Part shown: piece after piece, positions 1 through 8,121 of the stretch
Layout of the letters: every line of letters starts with the position of its first letter
How positions within the stretch are numbered: the stretch's first letter is position 1
Assembly: GCA_964533965.1 (NCBI GenBank)
Contig: CAZHNN010000001.1
Coordinates: 62,001-126,000 of the forward strand
Origin: RGIG3178 sp964533965
Lineage (GTDB): Bacteria; Bacillota; Clostridia; Christensenellales; QAND01
Direction: 5' to 3'
Length of the DNA: 64,000 bases
The notes under the pieces: model-generated
What the model saw: the letters and a program-made list of their open reading frames with translations, nothing else
What the model was told of the DNA's origin: nothing
Databases searched by the model: none
Translations under genes and position numbers: made by a program

Positions 1-1
1 G

Positions 2-484
2 GGGTTGAACGCAGTCATCCTGACCTCGTTTCTCGAGGGCGAGAGCAAGGAAGTCGGACGGTTCATGGCGGCGCTTGCTCGGCAGATCCAGACCTACGGC
101 ACGCCTGTAAAGCCGCCCTGTGTCATCCTGTCCAGCGGCGAGGTCACCACGAAAATCACGGACAACAGCACGATCAAAGGACACGGCGGACCGTCTCAGG
201 AACTGACCGCAAGCTTTGCGATAGCGGCCGCCCAAACCAAAGGCGCCTGCATGCTATCAATCGATTCGGAGGGAACGGACGGCACAACGCCGGTTGCCGG
301 CGCAATCACTGATTCGCTAACTTCCAAAAGGGCAAAAGAAGCCGGCATCGATCTGGACGAGGCATTGAAAGGCCATGCCACGTATGAGGCGCTCTCAGCA
401 CTCGGCGATATCGTCATGACAGGCAATACGGGAACCAACCTGTGCGATTTCAATGTGATGTACATACCGGAGTATCAAAAATAG
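2..484 (+). CDS. Glycerate 2-kinase, MOFRL family (C-terminal part, cut by window start)
   Basis: The gene enters from the left edge and only its last 160 codons or so are present. The visible part is the MOFRL domain of the GckA/TtuD-type glycerate kinases: it has GGPSQELTASFAIA and, about 35 residues later, DSEGTDGTTPVAGAITD, the glycine/aspartate-rich signature of the family. These cytosolic enzymes phosphorylate D-glycerate with ATP to give 2-phosphoglycerate. The TAG stop overlaps the SD sequence (GGAGG, 484-488) of the next gene, so the two are translationally close and probably in one operon with the enolase-like and LarA-like genes. The TTG at position 5 is an internal leucine codon, not a start. 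The family call is firm; the catalytic N-terminal domain lies outside the window. Confidence 0.9.
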   Translation, partial: GLNAVILTSFLEGESKEVGRFMAALARQIQTYGTPVKPPCVILSSGEVTTKITDNSTIKGHGGPSQELTASFAIAAAQTKGACMLSIDSEGTDGTTPVAGAITDSLTSKRAKEAGIDLDEALKGHATYEALSALGDIVMTGNTGTNLCDFNVMYIPEYQK

Positions 485-491
485 GAGGCAC

Positions 492-1775
492 ATGATGAAA
501 GGGTCAACAATCAGCAAGGTATATGCCAGGCAGTTGTTGGATTGCAGCCGCCGTCCCATCCTCGAGGTGGATATCGTTACACAAAGCGGGGCAATGGGGA
601 GGGGAAGCAGCCCCACCGGCACGTCCGTGGGCATGTATGAGTCCTTTGTGCTGCGCGACGACGATCCGAACGAATACGGCGGGATGAGCGTGCACAAGGC
701 GGTGGATACCGTATTGAACGTCATCGCGCCCGCCATCATCGGCATGGATGTGATGGACCAGGTTGCTATCGACAAAAAGATGATCGAACTCGACGGGACG
801 GAGAAAAAATTCAGGCTGGGCGGGAACACCATCTGCAGCGTGTCCATCGCCTGCATCCGGGCTGCGGCCGCCATGGAGAATGTACCACTGTACAGTTATC
901 TTGCCGGTGGCAAGATCGAGACCCTGCCGCTGCCCACTTTCAATATCCTAAACGGCGGGCGTTACGGCGATATCAACCTGTGCTACAATGAGTGCCTCAT
1001 CGCGCCCATTGGCGCCGAAACCATCGAGGAAGCAGCGCATATGGCGGTGAGAGTGTTCGAAAAGCTGAGCTCCGTCATCAAAAAATACCAGCACGGCGCG
1101 GATGCCGTAACGGGGCGTTCCTTTGGCTATGCGCCGCCGTCCGATGATCCGATGGTATGCTTTTCGCTGATGGCGGAAGCCGTTTCACAGTGCGGGTACG
1201 ACGGCAAGATGGCGTATGCGATCGACGCCGCTTCCAACGAGCAATACGATGACAAGACCGACACGTATTATCTGAAAGGAAAGCGCGTCTCGGGGGACGA
1301 ACTGATCGCCTACACGAAGGAGATGACCAAGACGTTCAACTTCGTGTTCATCGAAGACCTGATGGACGAAAACGATTGGGATGGCTTTGTCAAGGCCAAA
1401 CGGGCGATCACCTGCACAAACATCATTGGCGACGATCTGACGGTAAGTAACATGAGCCGCATCCAAAAGGCTTATGAGATGGGTGGCATCGATGGGTTTA
1501 TCCTGAAGCCCAATCAGGTTGGCTCCATCACGGAATCCCTGCAGGCTTGCGAGTATGCCACAGATCATGGCTTGTTGTATATTCCGTCCGGCAGAGCGGG
1601 CGGTATCGTCGGCGACGTTGTCGAGGACCTTGCGGTGGGGCTGAAGACGAAGGTTGCCAAGCTCGGCGCGCCACGCTCGGGCGAGCGCCTCGACAAGCTG
1701 AACCATATGCTTCGCGCTTCCAGCGAAAACCCGGGCTGCAAGTTGGTGGGTAAATCGGCGTACGTTAAATTCTGA
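492..1775 (+). CDS. Divergent enolase-family protein
   Basis: The 427-residue protein has the length and full fold of enolase (N-terminal capping domain, then TIM barrel), but several active-site positions differ. Retained are the metal or catalytic acids E167 (NECLIAP), D245 (AIDAAS), E288 (FIEDL), D314/D315 (GDDL), the lysine K339 (FILKPNQ) and K390 before LGAP. Changed are the catalytic loop normally read GDEGGFAP, here GRSFGYAP (the proton-donor glutamate is absent), the NGGSH histidine (here NGGRY) and the SHRSGET loop (here SGRAGG). The N-terminal SRGNPTVEV motif is reduced to SRRPILEV. It may therefore catalyse a different lyase or dehydration reaction, or none. It starts with two ATGs (492 and 495) after GGAGG. 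It follows a kinase that makes 2-phosphoglycerate, the normal enolase substrate. It is unlikely to be the housekeeping enolase. Confidence 0.85.
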   Translation: MMKGSTISKVYARQLLDCSRRPILEVDIVTQSGAMGRGSSPTGTSVGMYESFVLRDDDPNEYGGMSVHKAVDTVLNVIAPAIIGMDVMDQVAIDKKMIELDGTEKKFRLGGNTICSVSIACIRAAAAMENVPLYSYLAGGKIETLPLPTFNILNGGRYGDINLCYNECLIAPIGAETIEEAAHMAVRVFEKLSSVIKKYQHGADAVTGRSFGYAPPSDDPMVCFSLMAEAVSQCGYDGKMAYAIDAASNEQYDDKTDTYYLKGKRVSGDELIAYTKEMTKTFNFVFIEDLMDENDWDGFVKAKRAITCTNIIGDDLTVSNMSRIQKAYEMGGIDGFILKPNQVGSITESLQACEYATDHGLLYIPSGRAGGIVGDVVEDLAVGLKTKVAKLGAPRSGERLDKLNHMLRASSENPGCKLVGKSAYVKF

Positions 1776-1860
1776 TCTTCTTTCTAACAAGTAAGCGGGG
1801 GAAAAACATGGCCGCACTTTACAATACCATGCATCTGTAAAGACCGGAAAGGAGTAAAAA

Positions 1861-3135
1861 ATGGGAGCAATCAGCGATATTGTCAAGGATACAAAACTGC
1901 CCAAGATGGTCAGGGTCCGCCAGGAGTTCGACGCGCAGAAGATAGAAGACGTTCCGGCAGAGCTGAATAAAGAGCTGACCCGCAAGGAGATATCCGATAC
2001 CGTTCAAGCGGGCATGAGCATCGCGATCACCTGCGGCAGCCGCGGCATCGACAATTACGCGCTTGTCATCAAAGAGGTGGCGGCCTTCTGCAAGTCAAAA
2101 GGAGCGCAGCCGTTCATCATCCCCGCGATGGGGAGCCACGGCGGCGCCACCGCACAGGGCCAACGGGAAATTTGCGAGTCGTACGGGGTGACCGAAGAGT
2201 ACTGCGGGTGCCCGATACGCGCCACCATGGAAGTGACGCACATCGGCCATACACCCGAAGGACACCCGGTCTATATCGACAAATACGCGGCCGAAGCAGA
2301 CGGCGTCATCGTGATCAACCGCATCAAAAACCACACAGCCTTTTGCGGGCAGTACGAGAGCGGCATCATGAAGATGCTGACGATCGGGCTTGGCAAGCAA
2401 TACGGTGCATCGGTGTGCCATAGAACGGGCTACAAGCATATGGCACGGCTGATCCCGCTTTTCGGCAACACAATTTTGCAAAATGCCAAGATCCTGTTTG
2501 CGATCGGCCTGGTTGAAAACTCCTACGACAAAACCTATAAAATCGCGGCGCTGACCAAGCGAGAGATCCCGTTGGAAGAGCCGAAATTACTGGCATTGGC
2601 AAAAGAGAAGATACCCAGGCTGATGCCCGGTTCCTGCGATGCTCTCATCGTGGACTGGATAGGCAAGAATATTTCGGGCGCGGGCATGGACCCGAACATC
2701 ACCGGCACCAAGTCCTCCCCGTATGTCGGAGAAAGGAATTTCTGTGCGGGCAGGATTGCCGTGCTGAACCTGACGGAGCAGAGCCACGGCAGCATCCACG
2801 GCGTAGGCTATGCGGACGTCATCAACCGTAGAGTGTTCGATAAAGCGGATCTGTCGGCTACATACCCAAATTCCATGACATCCACGACATTAAAGGCCGA
2901 TGCGATCCCCGTGATGATGCAAAACGACCGGGAGACGATCCAGTGCGCGATCAAGTGCTGCAATGCAGATGATCCCGACGATCCCCGCGTGATCCGGATA
3001 AAGGACACGCTGCACATTTCCGAGATATTGGTGTCTGAAAACATGATTGAACAGGTTAAAAACACGCCCGGCATGTACGTTGTTGGCGAGCCTGAAGAAT
3101 GGGTGTTTGACGAAGAAGGGAATCTGTTACTATAA
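1861..3135 (+). CDS. LarA-like nickel-dependent racemase family protein (DUF2088)
   Basis: This 424-residue protein matches the lactate racemase (LarA/DUF2088) superfamily. Visible motifs are GSHGGAT (about residues 84-90), IKNHTAFCG with a conserved histidine, the following GIMKMLTIGLGKQ segment whose lysine aligns with the residue that carries the nickel-pincer cofactor in LarA, and VCHRTGYKHM. Family members interconvert the stereoisomers of 2-hydroxy acids. ATG follows AAGGAG with good spacing. Its substrate cannot be read from sequence; the operon with glycerate 2-kinase suggests glycerate or a related hydroxy acid (inference). The cofactor-making genes larB, larC and larE are not in the window, so the cofactor would have to come from elsewhere in the genome. 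Confidence 0.85.
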   Translation: MGAISDIVKDTKLPKMVRVRQEFDAQKIEDVPAELNKELTRKEISDTVQAGMSIAITCGSRGIDNYALVIKEVAAFCKSKGAQPFIIPAMGSHGGATAQGQREICESYGVTEEYCGCPIRATMEVTHIGHTPEGHPVYIDKYAAEADGVIVINRIKNHTAFCGQYESGIMKMLTIGLGKQYGASVCHRTGYKHMARLIPLFGNTILQNAKILFAIGLVENSYDKTYKIAALTKREIPLEEPKLLALAKEKIPRLMPGSCDALIVDWIGKNISGAGMDPNITGTKSSPYVGERNFCAGRIAVLNLTEQSHGSIHGVGYADVINRRVFDKADLSATYPNSMTSTTLKADAIPVMMQNDRETIQCAIKCCNADDPDDPRVIRIKDTLHISEILVSENMIEQVKNTPGMYVVGEPEEWVFDEEGNLLL

Positions 3136-3190
3136 GATCTGAGACAACGACCTTATGGATGTTTCCTATGAACCCGACCTATAACATTAG

Positions 3191-3228
3191 ACTAAAGGCT
3201 ACCATTGGAGGCGGCCTTTAGTTTTGAT
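3191..3228 (+). terminator. Terminator of the glycerate kinase/enolase-like/larA-like operon
   Basis: Arms ACTAAAGGC (3191-3199) and GCCTTTAGT (3214-3222) pair perfectly and are followed by a short T run, 55 bases after the LarA-like stop codon. Confidence 0.7.
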
Positions 3229-3411
3229 GTCTTAAATACTATTTACATTTGCACTTTTGATTCGTATTACCCGATTCTAATAGATGCTGTAGCCCGTTTT
3301 GGCTGAAATTAAGTCTTTTGTTCATATTGTCCGTTGCATGTCATATTTCGCATATTATGGGGTGTAAATGGGGAAAATCTTATATGACTTGTTCCTTAGG
3401 ATATCCATGAC

Positions 3412-3445
3412 AAAAAGCACAGGAGCCTTATTCTCCTGTGCTTTT
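3412..3445 (-). terminator. Terminator of the CocE-like hydrolase gene (bidirectional)
   Basis: GCACAGGAG (3417-3425) pairs with CTCCTGTGC (3433-3441). A runs on the left and T runs on the right give a usable terminator on both strands. It lies 13 bases beyond the stop codon of the minus-strand gene. Confidence 0.85.
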
Positions 3446-3458
3446 GTGCTTAACGCAG

Positions 3459-5249
3459 TTATTTCTTGGGGATGATCGGAAGCATCAGATACGGGCGTTT
3501 ATCCTTGTCAAAATGGATCGTCACATCGCCGTCAAAGATCTCCGGCGGGCGGTCCAGAGGATCGGTGTGACGGATGGCGCCCAGGCCATCGTCGGTGGAA
3601 GGAATCTGATCGTCAAATTTCGGGATGTCGTTCACGGGGGGCTTGTAGCCTCCATAGATATGATCCTTGCCTTTCACGGTCAGCGCAATGCGGTAGCCCT
3701 TGGGCACGGTCATGCTGGTGGGCCAGATCTCAACATTCATTTCCGCAATCTCGCCGGGCGAAAGCGGCCATAGCTCGTCATGGGTGAGGAATGGGAAGTA
3801 TTCGGTGGATTTTTCTGGATCCTGCTTGCGGTGCGAGGCGCGCTGCCAGCCCATCGCCACCGGTATGTTGTGCGAGTTCGAGCCCCAGAAAACGACTTCC
3901 TTCATATCGGGGCCAAAGACACGGACGACAAGGAACAGGTCCGCATCAGATGTTGTGGAGGAGATAAACATCCGGCTTGCCATGTAGCCGGTGAATTCGA
4001 TTTCTTCCTTAAGCGGCTGCGTCATAAAGGTGACACCGTCGCCCATACCACGGTAGGTGATGGTGCCTGTTGACATAGGAATTTCCGTGGACAGGCCGTA
4101 ATTCTCACAATCAAGATAATATTTCGTGTATTGGGTGCGTTCGAGCGGGAACTCGTTTTCATCGCGGTATTCGTGCTTGTTTTTGCCGCCTTCAAACGCT
4201 TTGTCCCCGACATGAGGAATGCGCAGGCGGACATTGGGCATATCCTTCCAGCCGGTTCCCTCGCCTTTTAAGTAATGGCCGAAGAACTTTTTCTGAAGGT
4301 CTACCCCGAAATTGGCGAAGAACAATTCGCCGTGCGGGCTATACATGGAAACCATGTACTTTTCTTTGGAACTGGCCTTGACATACCCTTCCACCGTACC
4401 TCGGAGGTGCAGGCCTTGTCCGCCCCAGTTCACGACCGCGATAAACGGCGCCTCGATCTTGCTAAGGTCAGGCATCGTCTGCCTGTGAAAATCGGTGATC
4501 AGCACATTTTCCCGACTAGCGATTACATCACCGTATTCGATTCGGTTTGCCCTCAATTCATCCTTGGTCATCGTCACATCTCCGGAAACCGGAAGGCCGG
4601 TCACGCGGCTGGTATATCCCCTTAGGCCGCGGCCGTGCTGTACTTTCATGGGCATATTTTTAAACCAGAGTGGCCGGTAGTTGGTGAAAATCCCGCCATG
4701 CCGGCAGGCTTCGCGATACAGATCGCTGTGGCCTTCCCAGGCGACAAAACCCGCAAGATGCGGCGGCCGCTGTGCGGCGACATTCCACATACTGACCGCG
4801 TGGTACGAGGTGCCCGCCAACCCTACCTTGCCGTTACACCAGGGCTGCTCTGCAAACCACTCGATACAATCGTACATGTCGTTGGTCTCATTTATACTGT
4901 ACGGAAACATAACACCGCCGGTTTGGCCCGTACCGCGGGAATCCACTCTTGCTATGACATAACCCCATTGGCACCACTTTTCAGGATCCAAAAGCTCCCA
5001 GGTGTGATGCAGCCCTGTCGTGTTCGCAAAAAAATCGGGTGCGCTTTCCCGAAGCTGGCGGTATCTTTCCGGATAGCTGTCCTGATAATGGAAATCCTTG
5101 CCGTAGATTCCGTAATTGAAGATGACCGGATACACGCCCTCCTCCATGGGGTAGTAGATGTTTGCGATCAAATCAAGACCGTCCCGCGCTTTGATCGGTA
5201 CGTTGAAATCGATGCGCATGCCTTCCCGGACCTGTCTGAAGCATTTCAT
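3459..5249 (-). CDS. CocE/NonD family serine hydrolase (X-Pro dipeptidyl-peptidase S15 fold)
   Basis: The protein of about 596 residues has the CocE/NonD layout: an alpha/beta-hydrolase core with the nucleophile elbow GTSYHA, an oxyanion-side motif RVDSRGTGQTGG and a PWCNGKVGL segment, then a C-terminal jelly-roll (PepX_C-like) domain with GYRIALTV. Members cleave esters, amides or N-terminal dipeptides; the substrate is not predictable here. No signal peptide is visible, so it is cytosolic. The start chosen is ATG at 5249, eight bases after GGGAGAGG; the in-frame GTG at 5258 overlaps that SD and is unlikely. A truncated lipoprotein ORF lies just upstream on the same strand. Confidence 0.85.
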   Translation of the reverse strand: MKCFRQVREGMRIDFNVPIKARDGLDLIANIYYPMEEGVYPVIFNYGIYGKDFHYQDSYPERYRQLRESAPDFFANTTGLHHTWELLDPEKWCQWGYVIARVDSRGTGQTGGVMFPYSINETNDMYDCIEWFAEQPWCNGKVGLAGTSYHAVSMWNVAAQRPPHLAGFVAWEGHSDLYREACRHGGIFTNYRPLWFKNMPMKVQHGRGLRGYTSRVTGLPVSGDVTMTKDELRANRIEYGDVIASRENVLITDFHRQTMPDLSKIEAPFIAVVNWGGQGLHLRGTVEGYVKASSKEKYMVSMYSPHGELFFANFGVDLQKKFFGHYLKGEGTGWKDMPNVRLRIPHVGDKAFEGGKNKHEYRDENEFPLERTQYTKYYLDCENYGLSTEIPMSTGTITYRGMGDGVTFMTQPLKEEIEFTGYMASRMFISSTTSDADLFLVVRVFGPDMKEVVFWGSNSHNIPVAMGWQRASHRKQDPEKSTEYFPFLTHDELWPLSPGEIAEMNVEIWPTSMTVPKGYRIALTVKGKDHIYGGYKPPVNDIPKFDDQIPSTDDGLGAIRHTDPLDRPPEIFDGDVTIHFDKDKRPYLMLPIIPKK

Positions 5250-5303
5250 ATACGACACCTCTCCCTTTTATAAAATAACTTAGCGCTTGATAATCATTTT
5301 CAG

Positions 5304-5399
5304 TTAAGTGATTGGGCGTTTGTCACCTGATTCAATCAAAGCGGTGCAGGAAATGGAAAGAAATAATGCAGCCATAATCAATGCAAGAAATCGTTTCAT
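5304..5399 (-). pseudogene. 31-residue lipoprotein signal-peptide stub
   Basis: A minus-strand ORF begins with ATG at 5399 after GGGGAG. It encodes a near-perfect lipoprotein signal peptide (MKRFLALIMA, a hydrophobic run, then lipobox LSISC) and stops after 31 residues at TAA 5304-5306. Clostridial ABC substrate-binding lipoproteins begin in this way. The most likely reading is the remnant of a truncated binding-protein gene; a very short secreted lipopeptide is the alternative. It is too short for routine gene callers and is followed by the CocE-like gene on the same strand. Confidence 0.5.
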
Positions 5400-5702
5400 T
5401 GGCAAACTCCCCGTTCTTGTGATTGATGACCTGGTATGTATCTAATTGGTATTTTAAATCTTATGTTTATATATGGCAACAAATAGCGTGGAAGGGTTCT
5501 AATATAGTATGGTAAAAAGGGCTAAATATGGATAAAGATGCGACTATCCCATGTTTATACCCCTATGATCGCTTCATCAATTGCTTTGTTGATACTATAC
5601 ATTCCTGGCTTTTCAGCGCTGCACAGCATCTCAGGAATTTGCATAAAAAACATTTTGTTTTTCCATACTAACTTAGGAAGCTAATTTTCGGCGAGGCGTA
5701 CA

Positions 5703-6608
5703 GTGGCGAATATAATTTACTATATTTTATTGTGCTTCATCGGCGTTGCAATCAGCGCTTTCATAATATACAAGAAAAGAAAAACATATTCTGTGTCGGC
5801 GCTGATCTTGTTTTGTCTGTTCGCCATAGGCTTATCCTGGAACGGCGAATTTACGGTGCTGGGGCTTTTTAATGCCTATGCTTACAAAACCGGTGTATTG
5901 GCCAACATATGGTTGCAAAACTTATTGGGGCACATACTGCTCAATGTGTCGCTTTACCCGGCAATCGCGCTCATTACGTCGGTATATTCCTCAAACTATT
6001 ATAAAATTTCATTCATCTCGGCTATATTCACCGCGATCGAATTTATGTTCGTTAAGCTAGGGATCTATGAACAGCACTGGTGGAAATACTACATAACGTT
6101 TATCGCAGTTTTTCTCTATTTATCGTTTCTCAGGTTCTGGTTTCCCAGAATGATTCAAAAACGCTATGGATGGACCAGATTCTTTACGTTTTACATGGCC
6201 GCGATGGTGATGCTGCACTTTCCCACGCCGGTTCTCACGCTTCTGGGGAAAGAGCATTTTCAGATGGAATGGGTCAGCCGTATCTTCGTGGACATGTACC
6301 GGTCCAGCATCGTAGTGATCTATACCTATCATTTGTTTGTCGGGTCCATTCTCCTGGCCTTGTTTGTATGCATGCTGAAAAAAAGGTATTGGAAAATAAT
6401 GCCTTTCCTTGTTACGACCCTTGCTTTGACGATATTCTATTTGACAGGCGTACTGGTTCTGGAAGGCGGATGGAATCTCGTTTATTCGATACTTATCAAT
6501 TATGTTTTCATAGGACTGTTTATTCTGCTGGAGAAATATGCCCTGAAATGCCCAAAGGAGCCGCCGCAGATGGAAAACCGCAATGCGATCATCAATTCCA
6601 GGCAATAA
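5703..6608 (+). CDS. Multi-pass membrane protein of unknown function
   Basis: The 301-residue protein is hydrophobic throughout, with about eight or nine predicted transmembrane helices, short loops, and a polar C-terminal tail (KCPKEPPQMENRN). Features such as EQHWWKYYITF resemble small Firmicutes membrane proteins of the CBO0543 type, but I do not recognise the family with certainty. The start is GTG at 5703 after a weak GCGAGG. It is flanked upstream by about 300 bases of A+T-rich DNA without genes (5400-5702), and downstream by a partial tRNA-Arg 3'-end copy. The gene may be cargo of a lost element (inference). The transcript has no obvious terminator until the hairpins at 6667-6749. Confidence 0.6.
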   Translation: MANIIYYILLCFIGVAISAFIIYKKRKTYSVSALILFCLFAIGLSWNGEFTVLGLFNAYAYKTGVLANIWLQNLLGHILLNVSLYPAIALITSVYSSNYYKISFISAIFTAIEFMFVKLGIYEQHWWKYYITFIAVFLYLSFLRFWFPRMIQKRYGWTRFFTFYMAAMVMLHFPTPVLTLLGKEHFQMEWVSRIFVDMYRSSIVVIYTYHLFVGSILLALFVCMLKKRYWKIMPFLVTTLALTIFYLTGVLVLEGGWNLVYSILINYVFIGLFILLEKYALKCPKEPPQMENRNAIINSRQ

Positions 6609-6621
6609 ACAATGAAGACTC

Positions 6622-6645
6622 TTTTTGGTGTACCAAGAGGGATAC
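6622..6645 (-). repeat. Partial copy of the tRNA-Arg 3' end (possible attachment-site remnant)
   Basis: TTTTTGGTGTACCA at 6622-6635 exactly repeats 6745-6758, which is the CCA tail and acceptor strand of the neighbouring tRNA-Arg. The next bases (AGAGGGAT against GAAGGGAT) are also similar. The copy has the same orientation and lies 123 bases downstream of the tRNA 3' end. Direct repeats of tRNA 3' ends are what integrases leave behind; no integrase is present. Confidence 0.5.
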
Positions 6646-6666
6646 CGTACGCTACATGCCCGGCCG

Positions 6667-6687
6667 CCATGCCACTTAGTGGCATGG
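6667..6687. repeat. Short perfect hairpin
   Basis: CCATGCCACT (6667-6676) and AGTGGCATGG (6678-6687) form a perfect 10-bp inverted repeat with a single central base, between the tRNA copy and the tRNA terminator. Confidence 0.6.
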
Positions 6688-6714
6688 TGGTTCGTTAACC
6701 CCATCTGGGACAGC

Positions 6715-6749
6715 AAAAATACAGCCACCATGATGGTGGCTGTATTTTT
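6715..6749 (-). terminator. tRNA-Arg terminator (bidirectional)
   Basis: A perfect 17-bp inverted repeat, 6715-6731 with 6733-6749, has A/T-rich outer ends giving a T run on each strand. It abuts the CCA end of the tRNA directly, so the primary transcript would end right after the tRNA. Confidence 0.8.
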
Positions 6750-6825
6750 GGTGTACCAGAAGGGATTCGAACCCCCGACCTTTTGATTCGTAGTCAAACA
6801 CTCTATCCAACTGAGCTACTGGTAC
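6749..6825 (-). tRNA. tRNA-Arg (anticodon ACG)
   Basis: The minus strand folds as a full cloverleaf: acceptor GTACCAG/CTGGTAC, D-arm GCTC/GAGT, anticodon stem TTTGA/TCAAA with loop CTACGAA, and T-loop TTCGAAT. The anticodon ACG (read as ICG) decodes CGU, CGC and CGA. Discriminator A is followed by an encoded CCA. The tRNA proper is 74 nt plus CCA. Confidence 0.95.
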
Positions 6826-6842
6826 TCGCTTGACGCCCATTA

Positions 6843-6871
6843 ATAATAAGGCTGTTTTTAGAAGATGTCAA
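6843..6871 (-). promoter_or_regulatory. Sigma-A promoter of tRNA-Arg
   Basis: On the minus strand TTGACA (6866-6871), a 17-base spacer and TATTAT (6843-6848) end about 18 bases before the tRNA 5' end. Confidence 0.8.
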
Positions 6872-6975
6872 GGGCATTCAACAATTTCGCAAGGCGGGAT
6901 TTTATAGCAACATGTACCTTTCAACACGTCAAATTTTTTAACAGACAAAACAAAAAACCCTGTCGTACGAAGTTT

Positions 6976-7992
6976 TTAGCGACCAAAACCACAGTTGGGG
7001 AAGGTGCATTCCCGGCACATCATGCATAAGCCGCCTTCGCCGAGCGAATTGAGATCCCGTTCGGTTATCTTCACGTCCGCCATCACGCGTGGCAGCATCA
7101 GATCGAAGATCGTGCGGCGTTCATACATCACGCATCCGGGCAGGCCTAGAACCGGAACGCCATCCAGATAGGAAACCAGGAACATCGCGCCTGGGAGCAC
7201 CGGTACGCCATAGCTTGCGATTTGGGCGCCCGTCTTTTTGATCGCAAGCGGAGTCCGATCGTCCGGGTCCACGCTCATGCCGCCGGTGCAGAGTACAAGC
7301 TCGCAGCCGTTTTTCACCATGTGGACGATAGATTCGGTGATAGCGGCGCTATCATCGCCCAAGACAACATGCTCTTTCATCACTGCGCCGTATTCGTTCA
7401 TCTTGGCAATAACCACGGGCGTGAAGGTATCCTGTATGCGGCCGGTATACACCTCGGTGCCGGTGGTGACGATGCCATATTGCTTTTTTGAAAAGGGTTT
7501 GACGGATAAGATAGGCTTATCGCCGGCAACGGCACGCGCCAGTCTCATCAGCTTTTGTTCAATGACGAGCGGGATGATGCGCATTCCCGCAAGCTTGTCG
7601 CCCTTTTTTACGCAGGTGAAGCTGTGACGCGTGGCAATGATCATTTGGCCTATTGAGTTGACACGGTGCAGTGCTTCTCTGTCTACACACAGCAACCCGT
7701 CGCAAGTGGCGATGGCCTCGATCTTTCCTTCGCTGGATGGGGTACCCAAAATGTTTTCACCCGCGCAGATCTCATAGAGGATGGCGGCCGCTTCATCCTC
7801 GTGCAGCATGCCTGTTTGTTTGTTGTAAACATAGAGGTGCTCCTTGCCTACGGAGAGCAAGACGGGGATATCCTCTTGCTTGACCACATGCCCCCTTTTA
7901 AAAATAGGGCCCTTTTTGACGTCTTTGATGATCTGTGTGATGTCCTGGCAGAGTACATGCCCTACGGCGTTACGCGTGTCGATCAATCTCAT
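6976..7992 (-). CDS. Molybdopterin-binding protein (MoeA/MogA-like domain)
   Basis: The 338-residue protein carries a MoCF (MogA/MoeA) molybdopterin-binding domain in its second half: TGTEVYTGRIQDTF, VVLGDD and LCTGGMSVDPDDRTP are its nucleotide/pterin-binding signatures. The C-terminus ends in a cysteine cluster, CMMCRECTFPNC, suited to metal binding. It is shorter than a full MoeA (about 400 residues). It probably acts in the cytosol in late molybdenum-cofactor assembly or insertion. The start is ATG 7992 (MRLIDTRNAVG); the longer frame upstream runs through the divergent promoter region. The ModE-like regulator diverges from it 129 bases away, supporting a molybdenum theme. Confidence 0.85.
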   Translation of the reverse strand: MRLIDTRNAVGHVLCQDITQIIKDVKKGPIFKRGHVVKQEDIPVLLSVGKEHLYVYNKQTGMLHEDEAAAILYEICAGENILGTPSSEGKIEAIATCDGLLCVDREALHRVNSIGQMIIATRHSFTCVKKGDKLAGMRIIPLVIEQKLMRLARAVAGDKPILSVKPFSKKQYGIVTTGTEVYTGRIQDTFTPVVIAKMNEYGAVMKEHVVLGDDSAAITESIVHMVKNGCELVLCTGGMSVDPDDRTPLAIKKTGAQIASYGVPVLPGAMFLVSYLDGVPVLGLPGCVMYERRTIFDLMLPRVMADVKITERDLNSLGEGGLCMMCRECTFPNCGFGR

Positions 7993-8067
7993 TGGAAAAA
8001 CCCCGCTAAACGTTATACTATCGCAAGAAAAACGAATGAATGTATACTTTGTCAAGGCCCGGAAACA

Positions 8068-8096
8068 TTGAATCCAAAATGATCCGGTGCTATGAT
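8068..8096 (+). promoter_or_regulatory. Sigma-A promoter of the ModE-like regulator
   Basis: TTGAAT (8068-8073), a 17-base spacer and TATGAT (8091-8096) precede the start at 8122. The same 130-bp region must carry the divergent promoter of the molybdopterin-binding gene, so a single ModE-type site could control both. Confidence 0.7.
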
Positions 8097-8121
8097 ACAG
8101 ATAGCAAAGGAGGCTTTCTGT

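Noticed and set aside
1808..1840. Ten-codon ORF (MAALYNTMHL) between the enolase-like and LarA-like genes with a GCGGGGG upstream
   Set aside because: Too short and without any known pattern; probably chance within a short intergenic spacer.
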